A DNA stretch of 64,000 bases from Candidatus Microthrix parvicella Bio17-1. Lineage in GTDB: Bacteria > Actinomycetota > Acidimicrobiia > Acidimicrobiales > Microtrichaceae. The notes under the pieces were generated by a model that worked only from the letters and a program-made list of their open reading frames with translations, had not been told where the DNA came from and searched no databases. Where the stretch lies: contig NZ_AMPG01000001.1 in assembly GCF_000299415.1 (NCBI RefSeq), positions 682,001-746,000 on the forward strand, written 5' to 3'. Position numbers and translations under genes: made by a program. This document shows positions 51,122 through 60,478 of the stretch, one piece after another (positions within the stretch are counted from its first letter, which is position 1; each line of letters starts with the position of its first letter).

Positions 51122-52935
51122 GGTGCGGGCAGCGTGCCCGGAGGTGCCCGGAACACCGCCGTTTCCTCGCCCAGTTCGGTGAGGCGGGTGAGCTTGTTGA
51201 ACGTCGCCTTGGGGATGTCCTGGGTGCCGAACAGGTAGACGGCCACGGGCGCGTCGGGGTCGTAGTCGATGCCCGCCGCCCCCAGCTCGTCCGCCACCTC
51301 GGACTTGAGCCGAGCGGTCTCGGCCCGCTGCGCGGCGTTACGCGGATCGAACGACGCCAACTCCTCCACCCCGGCGGTGGCCCGCCAGGCCTTGGTCCGG
51401 CTGCCGGTCACCACCCACAGCTCAGCGTCGGCCTGTCCCGGCTGAATCACCCGATGCGGTTCGACGGCGGCCGAGAACTGAGGCGGGGCACCCACGTGAA
51501 AGCCGCGCCGCTCCAACTCGAGGATGGTGCCGAAGCCGAGGCCACCCAGGTTGAGCGGGTCCTCCCAGCGCACGTCGTAGGTGGCCTCGGGGTCGAGAGC
51601 ACCGACGATCGGGTTGATCAGCTCGGGCATCTGAGCCCAACTGTTCTGATACGGGATCTCCGTGGAGACCATGCGGGCGGTGTTGAGACCGCCGAGCGCC
51701 ACGAGCACGCCGACGGCGCCGATCGTCGCAACGCGTCGCACCTTCGAGCCATCGGCCCGCTCGCCGAAGCGGGCCCACAACTCACGGACGACCGGCCACA
51801 GCGTGGCCACGATCATCATGGCGGTCAGGCCGACCACCCAGCGAAACAGGTACAGCACCACCACGCCGAAGGCCCGGGAGATTGACAGGGCACTCACCGC
51901 CACCGCCACACCCACCACGACATCGAGACGAACCACGTCCCACCAGCGCCGACGCCACGCGAGCACCATCGAAGCCAGCCAGGCCAGCACCATGGCCAGG
52001 CCCAGCCACAGCGAACCCTCGATGAACAGCCCGCCGGTGATCCACTGGCCGAACGGATCGAGCAGTCGCAGCGTGATGCGTGCCGCCTGGCCCATGCCCA
52101 ACACCGCTTCGTCCGGGGAGGTGAAGTGCTGCCAGAGAATGGTGAGGTTGCCGGGATCGTGGGTGAACTGGTCGACCACCGGGGGGCTCCACATCAAGGC
52201 ACCCACCACGGCCGCAACCACCACGTCGACACCAAAGCTGCGAGGGGTCATGGCGCCGAGGTCGCCGAACGACGAATCCCCGTCGGCCCCGCGGCGGGCC
52301 CACCACAACTGGGCGACCACTCCGGCGATTGCGGACAGCACCAAGGCGGGCGCCACCACGGCATAGCCGGCGTGAGCCTGAACCGCCACCGACGCCGCAG
52401 CGACCGCAAGGGGCAGGGTGCGGCGTCCCGTCAGCGCCGCCCACACCGCCACAACCAGCACGGTAAAGGGCCACAGCGCCATCCACGGGTTCCACAGCTG
52501 GGTGCCCGCATCCAGCCCGTACCCGCCAAGCAGCACGGCGAAGGTCACGGCGACACCCGCCATCACGGCCGTGCCCGCCACTCGCCGAACCAGCCACAAC
52601 GCCGTGGTCACCCAGGCGGCCCCCAGGATGGCGACCGCGGCCTCGGACGCCCAGGCCGAGCGTCCGAGCACCAGGTAGAACGGGTAGGCCGCCCAGAAGA
52701 ACGCCGGGCCGGGATGGTTGCCCTGCACCCCGGCGTCGGACACGATGCGGCCCGCCGCGCCCACCAGCGGAGGGTGGGAGGGGAAGCTGCGCAACCGCAA
52801 CTCGGCCTGGGCCAGGTCGCCGGTGGGATACCAGTGACGAAACGCCAACACCACCACGGTGATCGCCAACGGAACGAGCACCAGCGCCGCAGCAACGGCC
52901 ACCTCCCGGCGTGATCTCGCCGGGGCCTCGGTCAC
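51118..52935 (-). CDS. Polytopic membrane protein, GT-C glycosyltransferase-like
   Basis: A 605-residue protein with about 11 hydrophobic segments. The first periplasmic loop has HWYPTGDLAQAELRLRSFPS and a later HPGPAFFWAAYPFYLVLG, the layout of GT-C transferases with an early acidic catalytic residue (GD). The C-terminal soluble part is alpha/beta. It starts with GTG at 52935, overlapping the GT39 stop (GTGA), and its stop overlaps the acyltransferase start. Donor is probably a polyprenyl-phosphate sugar, from family knowledge. No closer function can be assigned. Confidence 0.7.
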   Translation of the reverse strand: MTEAPARSRREVAVAAALVLVPLAITVVVLAFRHWYPTGDLAQAELRLRSFPSHPPLVGAAGRIVSDAGVQGNHPGPAFFWAAYPFYLVLGRSAWASEAAVAILGAAWVTTALWLVRRVAGTAVMAGVAVTFAVLLGGYGLDAGTQLWNPWMALWPFTVLVVAVWAALTGRRTLPLAVAAASVAVQAHAGYAVVAPALVLSAIAGVVAQLWWARRGADGDSSFGDLGAMTPRSFGVDVVVAAVVGALMWSPPVVDQFTHDPGNLTILWQHFTSPDEAVLGMGQAARITLRLLDPFGQWITGGLFIEGSLWLGLAMVLAWLASMVLAWRRRWWDVVRLDVVVGVAVAVSALSISRAFGVVVLYLFRWVVGLTAMMIVATLWPVVRELWARFGERADGSKVRRVATIGAVGVLVALGGLNTARMVSTEIPYQNSWAQMPELINPIVGALDPEATYDVRWEDPLNLGGLGFGTILELERRGFHVGAPPQFSAAVEPHRVIQPGQADAELWVVTGSRTKAWRATAGVEELASFDPRNAAQRAETARLKSEVADELGAAGIDYDPDAPVAVYLFGTQDIPKATFNKLTRLTELGEETAVFRAPPGTLPAP

Positions 52936-54524
52936 CGGGCCTCCATTGGATCGTCGGCGGGCACCGTGTCATCAAGAAGCACCGTGTCATCGAGAGGCAC
53001 TGTGTCATCGAGAAGCACTGTGTCCGGGGGGCCGAAGAGCCCCGCCGCCAACACGATGAGAAACGGGATCACGGGAACCTTGAACCGTGGCTCACCGAAG
53101 AAGGCCAGCGGCACGACCGCCATCACCAACATGGTCCACACAAACATCTGCCGCCGGGGACCCCGCCACCACTCGCGGCGCCACAACAATGCCACCAGGC
53201 CACCGATACCCACCACGACGTAGGCGACGTTGGCGGCGATGCGCAGCGCGCCCTCCTGAAGGGGCGACAGCCACAACTCGTGCTGGTAGTCCTGCACCAC
53301 CATCACCGCGTCGTCGTCGGCGTGAAAGGTCTGGTAGATGCGGCTGACCATCAGGCGGGGTTCCTCGCCAGGATGCTCGATGGTCCATCGGATCGACCGC
53401 TTGGTGAGTTCCTTGTCGTGGGCCACCTCCGCCGCGGTGCCGTCGGTGGTGTCGCCGGCCACGGCCACGCACCCCGGACGCAGGTGGAACCCGCCGGTGG
53501 CCTGAGAGCTGTGGCCGATGCACAGGTTGTCGCCGGTGTTGGTCGAGATGAGCACCACCTGGTTCATACGCAGGGTGTTGCGCACCGTCCAGGCGCCGAC
53601 CACCGCAAGGGTGGCAACCACTGCCACCGCACTCCACCTCATGGCGGAGGCCCGACTCCAGCCGCGGGCCGGGCCATCTTTCCCGGAGGCCGCAGTACGG
53701 CCTCGAAGCCAGATCACCACCAGCACCCCAACCGCAGGAAGCGCAATGGGTCGAACCAGCGCCGCCATGCCGAACAGCACTCCGAAACCGCCGGCGCGCA
53801 GCCACGCCTGTCGGCCTGTCCACGACTCGAACGGCACGGCCAACAGCACGTGTAGCGAGGCCAGAATCAAGAAGATGTAGAACGTCTCGGACAGGACCCC
53901 CGAGGTGTGCATGACCAGGTTTGGGTACAGCGCAAGGCCCAACGCGGCAATCAGGCCCGCCTTGGCCGACCACAGGCTTCGGCCAAGGCGACCGAGGAAA
54001 TACACCGAACCGGCACCAAGAAACGCCTGGACCACCGCAATGGCGTAGGGCAGCCGATCCTCAAACGACCCGAACGGGCGCATTACGAAGGCGATCGCCC
54101 CGATGAAGATCGGGTATCCCGGCGGGTAGTAGGTGGTCGGTTGCGCCGTGGAGAAATCGATGTAGCCCTTGCCCAGAGCAATATCTCTGGCCGCCGCCAG
54201 GTAACGCGTCATGTCGGTGAGGCCTTGGGGCTGTCGCGCGGCGAACACCACCCAGATCAGGCGGACGACCAGAGCAAGGGCCACCACCATCCACAGCCGC
54301 CGCTGAAACGAGCTCCGCGAAGCGATGTCGGCGTCGGCGTCGACGGAGGGGTCGTTGAAGGGCTCGACCGCAGGGGAGTCTGATGCAGAGGGGTCGAGCG
54401 GTGAGGGATCGGTGCGAGTGGAGGCGGTGCTCTCGTCGCGAGGGGGTTGGGCCACGCTGCGAGCGTAGTTGTCCAAGCGCCTCACGGCCTGGAGCGAACC
54501 CGGCATGGAACCCGTTGGCCGCAA
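52932..54524 (-). CDS. GT39/PMT-family membrane glycosyltransferase
   Basis: 530 residues. A disordered Asp/Ser/Pro-rich N-terminus (about 75 residues) precedes the first helix. The PMT/ArnT-type first loop reads GLTDMTRYLAAARDIALGKG, followed by QPTTYYPPGYPIFIGAIAFV. The rest has about ten helices, and the tail is a short tandem repeat (DTVLLDDTVPLDDTVLLDDT). It should move a sugar from a polyprenyl carrier to an envelope target. It is the first gene of the minus-strand operon, divergent from the gene at 54576. The start is uncertain: ATG 54524 or 54506. Confidence 0.78.
   Translation of the reverse strand: MRPTGSMPGSLQAVRRLDNYARSVAQPPRDESTASTRTDPSPLDPSASDSPAVEPFNDPSVDADADIASRSSFQRRLWMVVALALVVRLIWVVFAARQPQGLTDMTRYLAAARDIALGKGYIDFSTAQPTTYYPPGYPIFIGAIAFVMRPFGSFEDRLPYAIAVVQAFLGAGSVYFLGRLGRSLWSAKAGLIAALGLALYPNLVMHTSGVLSETFYIFLILASLHVLLAVPFESWTGRQAWLRAGGFGVLFGMAALVRPIALPAVGVLVVIWLRGRTAASGKDGPARGWSRASAMRWSAVAVVATLAVVGAWTVRNTLRMNQVVLISTNTGDNLCIGHSSQATGGFHLRPGCVAVAGDTTDGTAAEVAHDKELTKRSIRWTIEHPGEEPRLMVSRIYQTFHADDDAVMVVQDYQHELWLSPLQEGALRIAANVAYVVVGIGGLVALLWRREWWRGPRRQMFVWTMLVMAVVPLAFFGEPRFKVPVIPFLIVLAAGLFGPPDTVLLDDTVPLDDTVLLDDTVPADDPMEAR
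52966..53025 (-). repeat. 18-bp tandem repeat at the 3' end of the GT39 gene
   Basis: About 3.5 slightly varied copies of an 18-bp unit (for example GCACTGTGTCATCGAGAA on the plus strand) encode the repeated DDTVLL/DDTVPL at the C-terminus of the membrane protein. It is in frame and does not disturb the gene. It is likely a slippage-prone low-complexity tail. Confidence 0.7.
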
Positions 54525-54575
54525 CCGACAGCCAGGTTGCGTCCAAGACCGCCAGCGTGGACGCCGGCACGCGGC

Positions 54576-56312
54576 ATGGGTGAAGCTGGGGTGGTGCGCC
54601 TCCCCCGCCCAAACAACGGCGACCTGATCGCCTGGGGAGTGTTGGCCGCGGCATTGCTCGCTCCCCTACCCGGCCTGATTCGCTTCACCGGGCCTCCGAT
54701 GGAGGAGGGGTTCATGCTGCTGTTCCCCCAGTTGGTGGCTGCGGGCAAGGTCCCCAACGTCGACTTTCTGCACCTCTATGGCCCCGGCAGCCTGTGGGCG
54801 CTGGCCGGCGTGTACAAGGTGTTCGGCGCGTCGCTGGAGGTGCAGCGCCTGGTGGGCTGGTTCCAACACGGGGCCCTGGTCGTTGGTCTCTACACCTTGA
54901 TTCGGCCCTGGTCCCGACTGTTGGCCACCGGCGTGGCGCTCACGGCGCTGGTGCAGGTGATCACCCCGGTGGGCCTGACCGCCCTGGCTTGGGACGGCGC
55001 CATTGCGTTGGCGGTGTGGTCGCTGGTGCTGGCCACTGCATCGTTGGATCTGCAGACCGCCGGCCCCGACCTGACCGATGCCGACATCAGCCCTCCGATC
55101 TCCCGATGGGTGCGGTGGCGCCCCGCCATCGCCGGGCTGCTGGGCGGGCTGGCCTTGCTGTATCGCCCCGACCTGATCGTGGCCATCGGGTTGTCGCTGG
55201 GCCTGATGTGGTGGCTGATGGCCGGGCGGGACCGCCGGTTGCTGGGCGCCGGCGTTGCGGCGGGCGTGGCACCGATGCTGATCCAGTTGGCACTGGCGGG
55301 CCCGGCGCGGACGATCAACGGCATGGTGCTCGACCCGGTGCTGCGACTCCGCGGCGGACGTTCGCTGCCCAGCCCACCATCAACAACCGAACTCGCCTCC
55401 ACCCTGCAACGGGCCGCTGCGTTGCGCACCAACGGCTGGCCCCTGCCCCAACTGAGCCCGCCGATGCAGGTGGCCGTGTGGTTTTGGGCGCTCGTCTTGG
55501 TCACGTTGGGGGTGATCGGCGTGGCGGCGGTGCTGTGGCGTCACCGCAACACCCCGCGCACCGCCCGGTTTCTCGCCCTTGGTGCGCTGGCGGTCGGCGT
55601 CCTGCCCCAGGCGTTGCAACGACCCGACACCACCCACCTGGCCTGGGTGGGATGCCTCACGCTGCCGGCGGTGGCCGTCGCTGCGGCCGAACTGATGCGC
55701 TCGAAGGGTTGGTTGCCCGGCGAGTGGCGCGTGAAGGGCCACCTCATCGACGCCAACTCGGCCAACCGGTTCGCGCCGGCCATCATCGCCCTGGTGGTCG
55801 GAGGCGGCCTGGTGATGTCGGCCCCCCAGTACACCTCCCGGGCCTACATCGACCTGGTGGGCCAAAGCGTCGGCATCAACCGGGATGCGATCAAAGTGTC
55901 CCGGGGTGACCGCCACTACTACTACGGAGACCACCAGCGGGCAGCCGACCTGCAGGCCGCCATCGACATGCTGGACCAGCGGGCCAAGCGCGGCCAGAGC
56001 CTGGTGGTGGCCACGGGAGACCTTCGGTTCACGCCCTACTCCGACGCGATCGTGTATTGGATGTTTCCCGAGTTGGTGCCCGGCACCTACTTCATCGAAA
56101 TGGACCCCGGACTGGCCAACCGTGCCGGTAACGGACTGGCCACCGACATCTCCAATGCCGACTGGGTGCTGCAAACTCGGTTTTGGGATGACTGGGACGA
56201 GCCCAACGACTCGGCCAACCCGGGCGACCCGCTACCCAACGAGGTGCTGAAAGAGAAGTTCTGCGTGGTCGGCGAGTGGGACACCGTCGTGTTGTCGGAA
56301 CGCTGTCGATGA
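54576..56312 (+). CDS. Membrane protein paralogous to module 3 of the fusion protein
   Basis: A 578-residue polytopic protein. Its N-terminal loop PPMEEGFMLLFPQLVAAGKV, then DFLHLYGPGSLWALAGVYKV, and C-terminal domain (RFTPYSDAIVYWMFPELVPG, IEMDPGLANRAGNGLATDI, DWDEPNDS) are closely matched by the last third of the 43027-47457 protein. The layout fits GT-C glycosyltransferases: EE in the first loop as candidate catalytic residues, about 10 helices and a soluble C-terminal domain. ATG at 54576 was chosen, since the longer frame lies antisense to the GT39 5' end. Its stop overlaps the acyltransferase start (ATGA). Confidence 0.7.
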   Translation: MGEAGVVRLPRPNNGDLIAWGVLAAALLAPLPGLIRFTGPPMEEGFMLLFPQLVAAGKVPNVDFLHLYGPGSLWALAGVYKVFGASLEVQRLVGWFQHGALVVGLYTLIRPWSRLLATGVALTALVQVITPVGLTALAWDGAIALAVWSLVLATASLDLQTAGPDLTDADISPPISRWVRWRPAIAGLLGGLALLYRPDLIVAIGLSLGLMWWLMAGRDRRLLGAGVAAGVAPMLIQLALAGPARTINGMVLDPVLRLRGGRSLPSPPSTTELASTLQRAAALRTNGWPLPQLSPPMQVAVWFWALVLVTLGVIGVAAVLWRHRNTPRTARFLALGALAVGVLPQALQRPDTTHLAWVGCLTLPAVAVAAAELMRSKGWLPGEWRVKGHLIDANSANRFAPAIIALVVGGGLVMSAPQYTSRAYIDLVGQSVGINRDAIKVSRGDRHYYYGDHQRAADLQAAIDMLDQRAKRGQSLVVATGDLRFTPYSDAIVYWMFPELVPGTYFIEMDPGLANRAGNGLATDISNADWVLQTRFWDDWDEPNDSANPGDPLPNEVLKEKFCVVGEWDTVVLSERCR

Positions 56313-57562
56313 GCCTCCCATCAAAGCGTGCGGTGGCACCGAGGGCGCTCAGTGACCGCACACGCCTGCTGGGGCTGGATGGGCTTCGGGGGGTCGCGGC
56401 ATCGTTGATCGTGGTGCACCACGCGGCCAACGTGTCCGGACCACAGCGAACCGCACCGTTTACGGAAGTGGCGTGGGTGGCCGACGTGGGCGTCGCCGTG
56501 TTCTTCGTGCTGTCGGGGTTTGTCATCTACCGACCCTTCGCCGCAGCCCACCTGTCGGGCAGATCGGTTCCTGCCACCGTGCCCTTCTGGTGGCGTCGTG
56601 CGCTGCGCCTGCTGCCTGCGTACTGGTTTGCCCTGTTCGGCCTGTGGGCCCTCGGGCTCAACACCTTCAACTCGGTTGGGGAGATGCTCAGCCAGGCCAC
56701 GCTGACCCACGTGTTCGGGCCCGGTCTGGCGTTTCAGGGCATCTCGCAGAGCTGGTCGCTGTCGGTGGAACTCAGCTTTTACGCCGTCGTCCCTTTGATC
56801 TCATGGGTGGTACGTCGCCGTCGGGTGTCCGGCGGTGCCGTCTCGGACCGACGGGAGTGGGGAATGGTCGGAGCCTTGTTCCTCACGGGCTACCTGGTCC
56901 GGTTCGTTTTGTCGCTCGGCGAGGTTTCCTGGGGCGACTCCACCCTGCGTGGCATGTCGTTTCTTTGGCTGCCAACCAACATCGACCTGTTCGCCATCGG
57001 CATGGCGATTGCCGTGTTCCACACCCGCAACCTGGTCGGCACAAGCGTCGCCGAACACCTGCGACCCCGAGTCGCGCAGGCCACTCGGCGCCTCCAGCAG
57101 GCCTCGCGCCTTGCTGGGCCGTGGTGGCTGGCGGCGGCGGCACTCCTGGTGCTGTACGCCTATGCGGTCGGCCCCGCCGACTTCAACGTGGGCTACACCG
57201 GCTGGTTCTGGGAGCGCCGCCAGTTGGTCTACGGGCTGATCGGCCTGGCGTTGGTGTTCCCGCTGAGCCGGCCCGGCGGCGCAGGCATCACCCGGCGGGT
57301 GTTGGCCTCCAGCATCGGGGTGTGGTTTGGTGCGTTCTCCTATGGCCTCTACCTGTGGCACAACGCCTGGATCGAGCGCCTGGGCGCCGAGCTGGCCCAA
57401 CCCAACCCGGGTCTGCCGGCATTTCTCGGCACGGGGTTCGGCAACGTCTGGTTTCCCGCCACCCTGGCCGTGGGTTTTGTTCTGGGATTGATTTGCGGCG
57501 CCATCGGCTGGTTCGTCGTCGAGGAACCTCTGCAACGGTTCAGGTCGTTGTTTCGGACATGA
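56309..57562 (+). CDS. Acyltransferase 3 family membrane protein
   Basis: A 417-residue O-acyltransferase. It begins RLLGLDGLRGVAASLIVVHH with the conserved His pair and continues with GVAVFFVLSGFVIYRPFAAA, WWRRALRLLPAYWFALF, SWSLSVELSFYAVVPLI and FGAFSYGLYLWHNAW. It is coupled by ATGA overlaps to the GT-C-like gene before it and the HAD gene after it. This mirrors the combination of acyltransferase and GT-C modules that is fused in the 43027-47457 protein. It probably acylates a surface glycan. Confidence 0.85.
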   Translation: MSLPSKRAVAPRALSDRTRLLGLDGLRGVAASLIVVHHAANVSGPQRTAPFTEVAWVADVGVAVFFVLSGFVIYRPFAAAHLSGRSVPATVPFWWRRALRLLPAYWFALFGLWALGLNTFNSVGEMLSQATLTHVFGPGLAFQGISQSWSLSVELSFYAVVPLISWVVRRRRVSGGAVSDRREWGMVGALFLTGYLVRFVLSLGEVSWGDSTLRGMSFLWLPTNIDLFAIGMAIAVFHTRNLVGTSVAEHLRPRVAQATRRLQQASRLAGPWWLAAAALLVLYAYAVGPADFNVGYTGWFWERRQLVYGLIGLALVFPLSRPGGAGITRRVLASSIGVWFGAFSYGLYLWHNAWIERLGAELAQPNPGLPAFLGTGFGNVWFPATLAVGFVLGLICGAIGWFVVEEPLQRFRSLFRT

Positions 57563-58377
57563 CGCACGCCGCCGACCTCTCGAGGGCCGGGTGGCCCGTC
57601 GTGGCCTCCGACCTGGATGGCACCCTGCTGGGTTCCGACCACGCCGTGGCCGACCGCACCGTGAGCGCCATCGATCGGGTACGAGCGCACGGCGGAAGGT
57701 TTCTCATGGTCACGGGGCGACCCGTGCGCTGGATCGTCGAACTGGCCGAGCGGCTCGGCACCACCGACCCGGTCATTGCCCTGAACGGTGCCGTCGTGTG
57801 GGATCCCGGCAGCGGCGAGGTGATGCGTTCGGCTCCGCTCGACGTCGACCTGATCGGCGGGCTCATCGAACGGCTGGCGGGCGAGGACCCCGATTTGCTC
57901 TGGGCCGTGGAGCGCCCGATGCGGCACGCCCGAACCCCCGATTTCGCTCCACATTTGAGTGCCGACGGCGCCGAGGTGGGCCCGCTCGACGAACTGCTGT
58001 CGGGCACCATCACCAAGGTGCTGTGCCGGGCCGAACGGTTTCATCCCGATCGTTTCGAGCGCATCCGCACCCAGGTGGGTGATGCGGCGAAGGTGACGCA
58101 CTCGGGGAACGAGGCGCTGATCGAGATCAGTGCTCCCGGCGTGCACAAGGCGGCGACGCTGGCTGCGCTGGTTGATGAGTGGTCGCTTCGACCCGACGAC
58201 GTGCTGGCATTCGGCGATCAGGTCAACGACGAGGAGATGCTCGGCTGGGCGGGTTGGGGCGTGGCGATGGCCAACGGCGCACCGCACGTGCGTCGCATGG
58301 CCGACGAGGTCACCGGCACCAACGACGAGGGCGGCGTGGCCCACATCCTCGAACGCGAATTTCCCGAGCTCGGCTGA
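57559..58377 (+). CDS. HAD-superfamily hydrolase, Cof/IIB type
   Basis: A 272-residue phosphatase. Motif I is SDLDGTLLGSD (nucleophile Asp), motif II is MVTGRP, the IIB cap lies in the middle, motif III is the Lys in GVHKAATL, and motif IV is GDQVNDEEML. The sequence MANGAPHVRRMAD follows, typical of Cof-type sugar phosphatases. It dephosphorylates small phosphorylated metabolites; substrate is unknown. It is the last gene of the plus-strand trio with ATGA coupling, so it may process sugar phosphates for the glycan cluster. Confidence 0.88.
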   Translation: MTHAADLSRAGWPVVASDLDGTLLGSDHAVADRTVSAIDRVRAHGGRFLMVTGRPVRWIVELAERLGTTDPVIALNGAVVWDPGSGEVMRSAPLDVDLIGGLIERLAGEDPDLLWAVERPMRHARTPDFAPHLSADGAEVGPLDELLSGTITKVLCRAERFHPDRFERIRTQVGDAAKVTHSGNEALIEISAPGVHKAATLAALVDEWSLRPDDVLAFGDQVNDEEMLGWAGWGVAMANGAPHVRRMADEVTGTNDEGGVAHILEREFPELG

Positions 58378-58432
58378 GCGGCGCCCAGGCGTGGGGTCGG
58401 CGACGCCGCAGCCGATGGCGGCGTGAGCCACC

Positions 58433-58903
58433 TCAGTAGGCGCCGCCCAGCTTGTGGTGGTCCCAGGTGACCACCTTGTCGGCGTGAACCACCACGGCGG
58501 CCCGCTTGTTGGACATCGCCTCGGCCACGGCCCGCCGCTCCTGGGCGCTGGAGGTCTCGATATACCGGCCAACCACCGACTCGGCGATATCGATCACCCG
58601 GGGGTCGCCCTCCTCGATCAGCTCGGCGCGCCCCACGATCTGCACACCGCGCAGCGTCTCGTAGCTGTCGCCGTCCTCCACCAGAACCGTGATGTTGGCG
58701 TCGCGGCGCAGGTTGGCCACCTTCTGGCTCCGGGCAAAGGTCTCGAAGGCCGGGCGACCTTCCTCGAACCCGTACCACATCGCCACCAGATGGATGGTGC
58801 CGTCCTTGCCATGGGTGGCAACCTGCATGGAGCGACGGCCACCAAGAAACTCGGCCTGCTCATCATCGGACATGCGGATCTGGTCTCGACGGTTACTTGC
58901 CAT
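58433..58903 (-). CDS. Split-barrel FMN/F420-binding oxidoreductase family (FDOR-like)
   Basis: A 156-residue split beta-barrel protein. It begins MSDDEQAEFLGGRRSMQVAT, continues with GTIHLVAMWYGFEEGRPAFE and SQKVANLRRDANITVLVEDG, and contains GVQIVGRAELIEEGDP. This order is typical of pyridoxamine-phosphate-oxidase-like and F420-dependent FDOR proteins of actinobacteria. The cofactor (FMN or F420) cannot be decided from sequence alone. ATG at 58903. The gene is preceded on the same strand by the eIF2B-like gene, 92 bp upstream. Confidence 0.8.
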   Translation of the reverse strand: MASNRRDQIRMSDDEQAEFLGGRRSMQVATHGKDGTIHLVAMWYGFEEGRPAFETFARSQKVANLRRDANITVLVEDGDSYETLRGVQIVGRAELIEEGDPRVIDIAESVVGRYIETSSAQERRAVAEAMSNKRAAVVVHADKVVTWDHHKLGGAY

Positions 58904-58995
58904 GGGTCCCCCACGTGTTGGTCGAATCGGACACCTCGAACACGACGATGCCGGTGGTCGGCGCCGAGGCTATGGCGTTGCCGTGCCACACGTCG

Positions 58996-59889
58996 TTACA
59001 GGTCGCGCTCGGCCAACACCACGCCCAAATGCTCCAGCTCGGGCACCCGGGGAAAGTTTGGCGTCGTCGGGATGGGTGGCGCGGCCAGGAGGCCCGCCTC
59101 GCACGCCACGCGGTCCACCAAGGCCACGTCGAGGCGCTCCTCATTCCGTAAGCGAGGCTCGGTCGGGTCCCGGCCCACATCGGCGGGTTCGGGCTCGACG
59201 CGGCCATCGGGCTCGGCCTGCCAGCGTGCGATGGCAACGTCATAGAGGGCCTGCGGCACCCGGTACCCGACACCGGCCACCAGCCACACCGGCACGCCCA
59301 GGTGGCGCGCCACTGCCGCCGCCGGCACCGAGCCGGTGACGCACAGCGCCTCGCCGGGACCTGCGATGGACGCCTCCACCAGCACCGCATCGCTGGCAGC
59401 CACCGCAGCCGCCACGGCCTCGGGAGCCACCCGGGTGGCAACGATGCCACGCAGGCCCAGCTGCCGAGCCAACTCGGCGCCCTCCCCCAGCGCGTCGAGC
59501 GCCAACACACTGACATCGCCCCGACGCAGGAGGCCCTGAGCGGCCTGGATCGACCATCCCACGACGGTCACGGTGGCTCCGTGAGGCAACGCCGCCTCCA
59601 ACTCCACCGCCGTTCGGTCGGCGGCCAGCTCCCTCAGCAGCTCGGCGACCTCGCGGCGCACGTCCGCTGCGGTCACCACCCGGGCAGCCATCCACCACAG
59701 CGGCCCACTGACCGGACGGCGGCTGAGAATACGCCGACATGCCACCAACAGCTCCGCGGAATCGACCTGGCCGAACCGCGACGACAGGCCCAGAACGGCC
59801 TCGGCGGTCTCCTCCACCAGCATGGCGGCGGGGACACCACCCGACCGGGCGACGTAGCGGAGGTGCTCGATGGGATGCAGGTCCGTCAA
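58996..59889 (-). CDS. Translation initiation factor eIF2B-like protein (NagB/RpiA/CoA-transferase-like fold)
   Basis: A 297-residue protein with an N-terminal helical part (MTDLHPIEHLRYVARSGGVP) and a C-terminal Rossmann-like region. The latter carries ATVTVVGWSIQAAQGLLRRG, then DAVLVEASIAGPGEALCVTG and HLGVPVWLVAGVGYRVPQAL. This mirrors the DaV..GaD.i...G...NK..T..lA..A...gvPvyV core of eIF2B-alpha-like and methylthioribose-isomerase-like proteins, but with the key Cys/Asp region changed. A bacterial metabolic or sugar-phosphate role is more likely than translation. The only start is a TTG at 59887-59889. Confidence 0.65.
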   Translation of the reverse strand: MTDLHPIEHLRYVARSGGVPAAMLVEETAEAVLGLSSRFGQVDSAELLVACRRILSRRPVSGPLWWMAARVVTAADVRREVAELLRELAADRTAVELEAALPHGATVTVVGWSIQAAQGLLRRGDVSVLALDALGEGAELARQLGLRGIVATRVAPEAVAAAVAASDAVLVEASIAGPGEALCVTGSVPAAAVARHLGVPVWLVAGVGYRVPQALYDVAIARWQAEPDGRVEPEPADVGRDPTEPRLRNEERLDVALVDRVACEAGLLAAPPIPTTPNFPRVPELEHLGVVLAERDL

Positions 59890-59940
59890 CCTACAACGTG
59901 GGCACAGTGCGAAAAGGGGCGCTTTGACAGCTCGGCGGGC

Positions 59941-59946
59941 TAGATT
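59941..59946 (+). promoter_or_regulatory. Candidate -10 box of the thioredoxin-fold gene (leaderless)
   Basis: TAGATT at 59941-59946 is followed after 7 nt by the GTG at 59954. TTGACA at 59924-59929 is nearby, but its 11-bp spacing is too short for a classical -35 partner. The promoter call rests mainly on the -10 box and the lack of a Shine-Dalgarno sequence. Confidence 0.35.
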
Positions 59947-59953
59947 TGCGGCT

Positions 59954-60436
59954 GTGGATCAGCTCTCACCCGACCTGGAACTGCACCCGTTGCAGGGCAA
60001 GCCCCTCACCCTCGCCGATCAGGTGGTGATGTTCCATCTGGTGGTCGTCGTGGTCGACCCCTACACGGTGGAGAGTTCATGGCTGCTCGACACCGCCGGT
60101 GAGATGCTGACGCAGTTCTTTGGCGCCGACTGCCGGGTGGCGTTCGTTGCCACCGCCGACGAGTACGACACCAGGGCCTTCCTTGGGCCGTGGGCCGAGC
60201 GGTTGCTCACCTACGCCGACCCCGACCGCACCCTGGCCAAGGCCGCCGAGGTCACCGAACTGCCCGCCATTTTGCATATCGACAACGACTGCAACATCGT
60301 CGGTCGCGCCGAGGGATGGCAACCCGACGAGTGGCGTGAGCTGGCCCATCGTCTGGCCAAGGACATGTCGTGGTCGGCGCCTCCCATCCCCAAGGTGGGC
60401 GATCCCGTGGCATTCGCCGGGTCGCCGGCCACCTAA
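59954..60436 (+). CDS. Thioredoxin-fold-like protein without CXXC
   Basis: A 160-residue soluble protein. A central beta-strand (VVMFHLVVVVVDPYTVESSW) is followed by helix and strand patterns (CRVAFVATADEYDTRAFLGP) and TELPAILHIDNDCNIVGRAE, reminiscent of the cis-Pro loop and last strands of thioredoxin-like folds. Where CXXC would stand it has DPYTVES, so no redox-active disulfide is expected. GTG at 59954 lies 7 nt after a -10-like TAGATT. Function is unknown. It diverges from the eIF2B-like gene. Confidence 0.55.
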   Translation: MDQLSPDLELHPLQGKPLTLADQVVMFHLVVVVVDPYTVESSWLLDTAGEMLTQFFGADCRVAFVATADEYDTRAFLGPWAERLLTYADPDRTLAKAAEVTELPAILHIDNDCNIVGRAEGWQPDEWRELAHRLAKDMSWSAPPIPKVGDPVAFAGSPAT

Positions 60437-60478
60437 CGCACGCTCGTTCACCGAGTTGAGCCGGGTGGCTGGGCCTCC

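Noticed and set aside
58378-58446. GCGGCGCC/GGCGCCGC inverted repeat between convergent genes as a terminator.
   Set aside because: The loop is about 50 nt and no T-run follows, so it is not a convincing intrinsic terminator.
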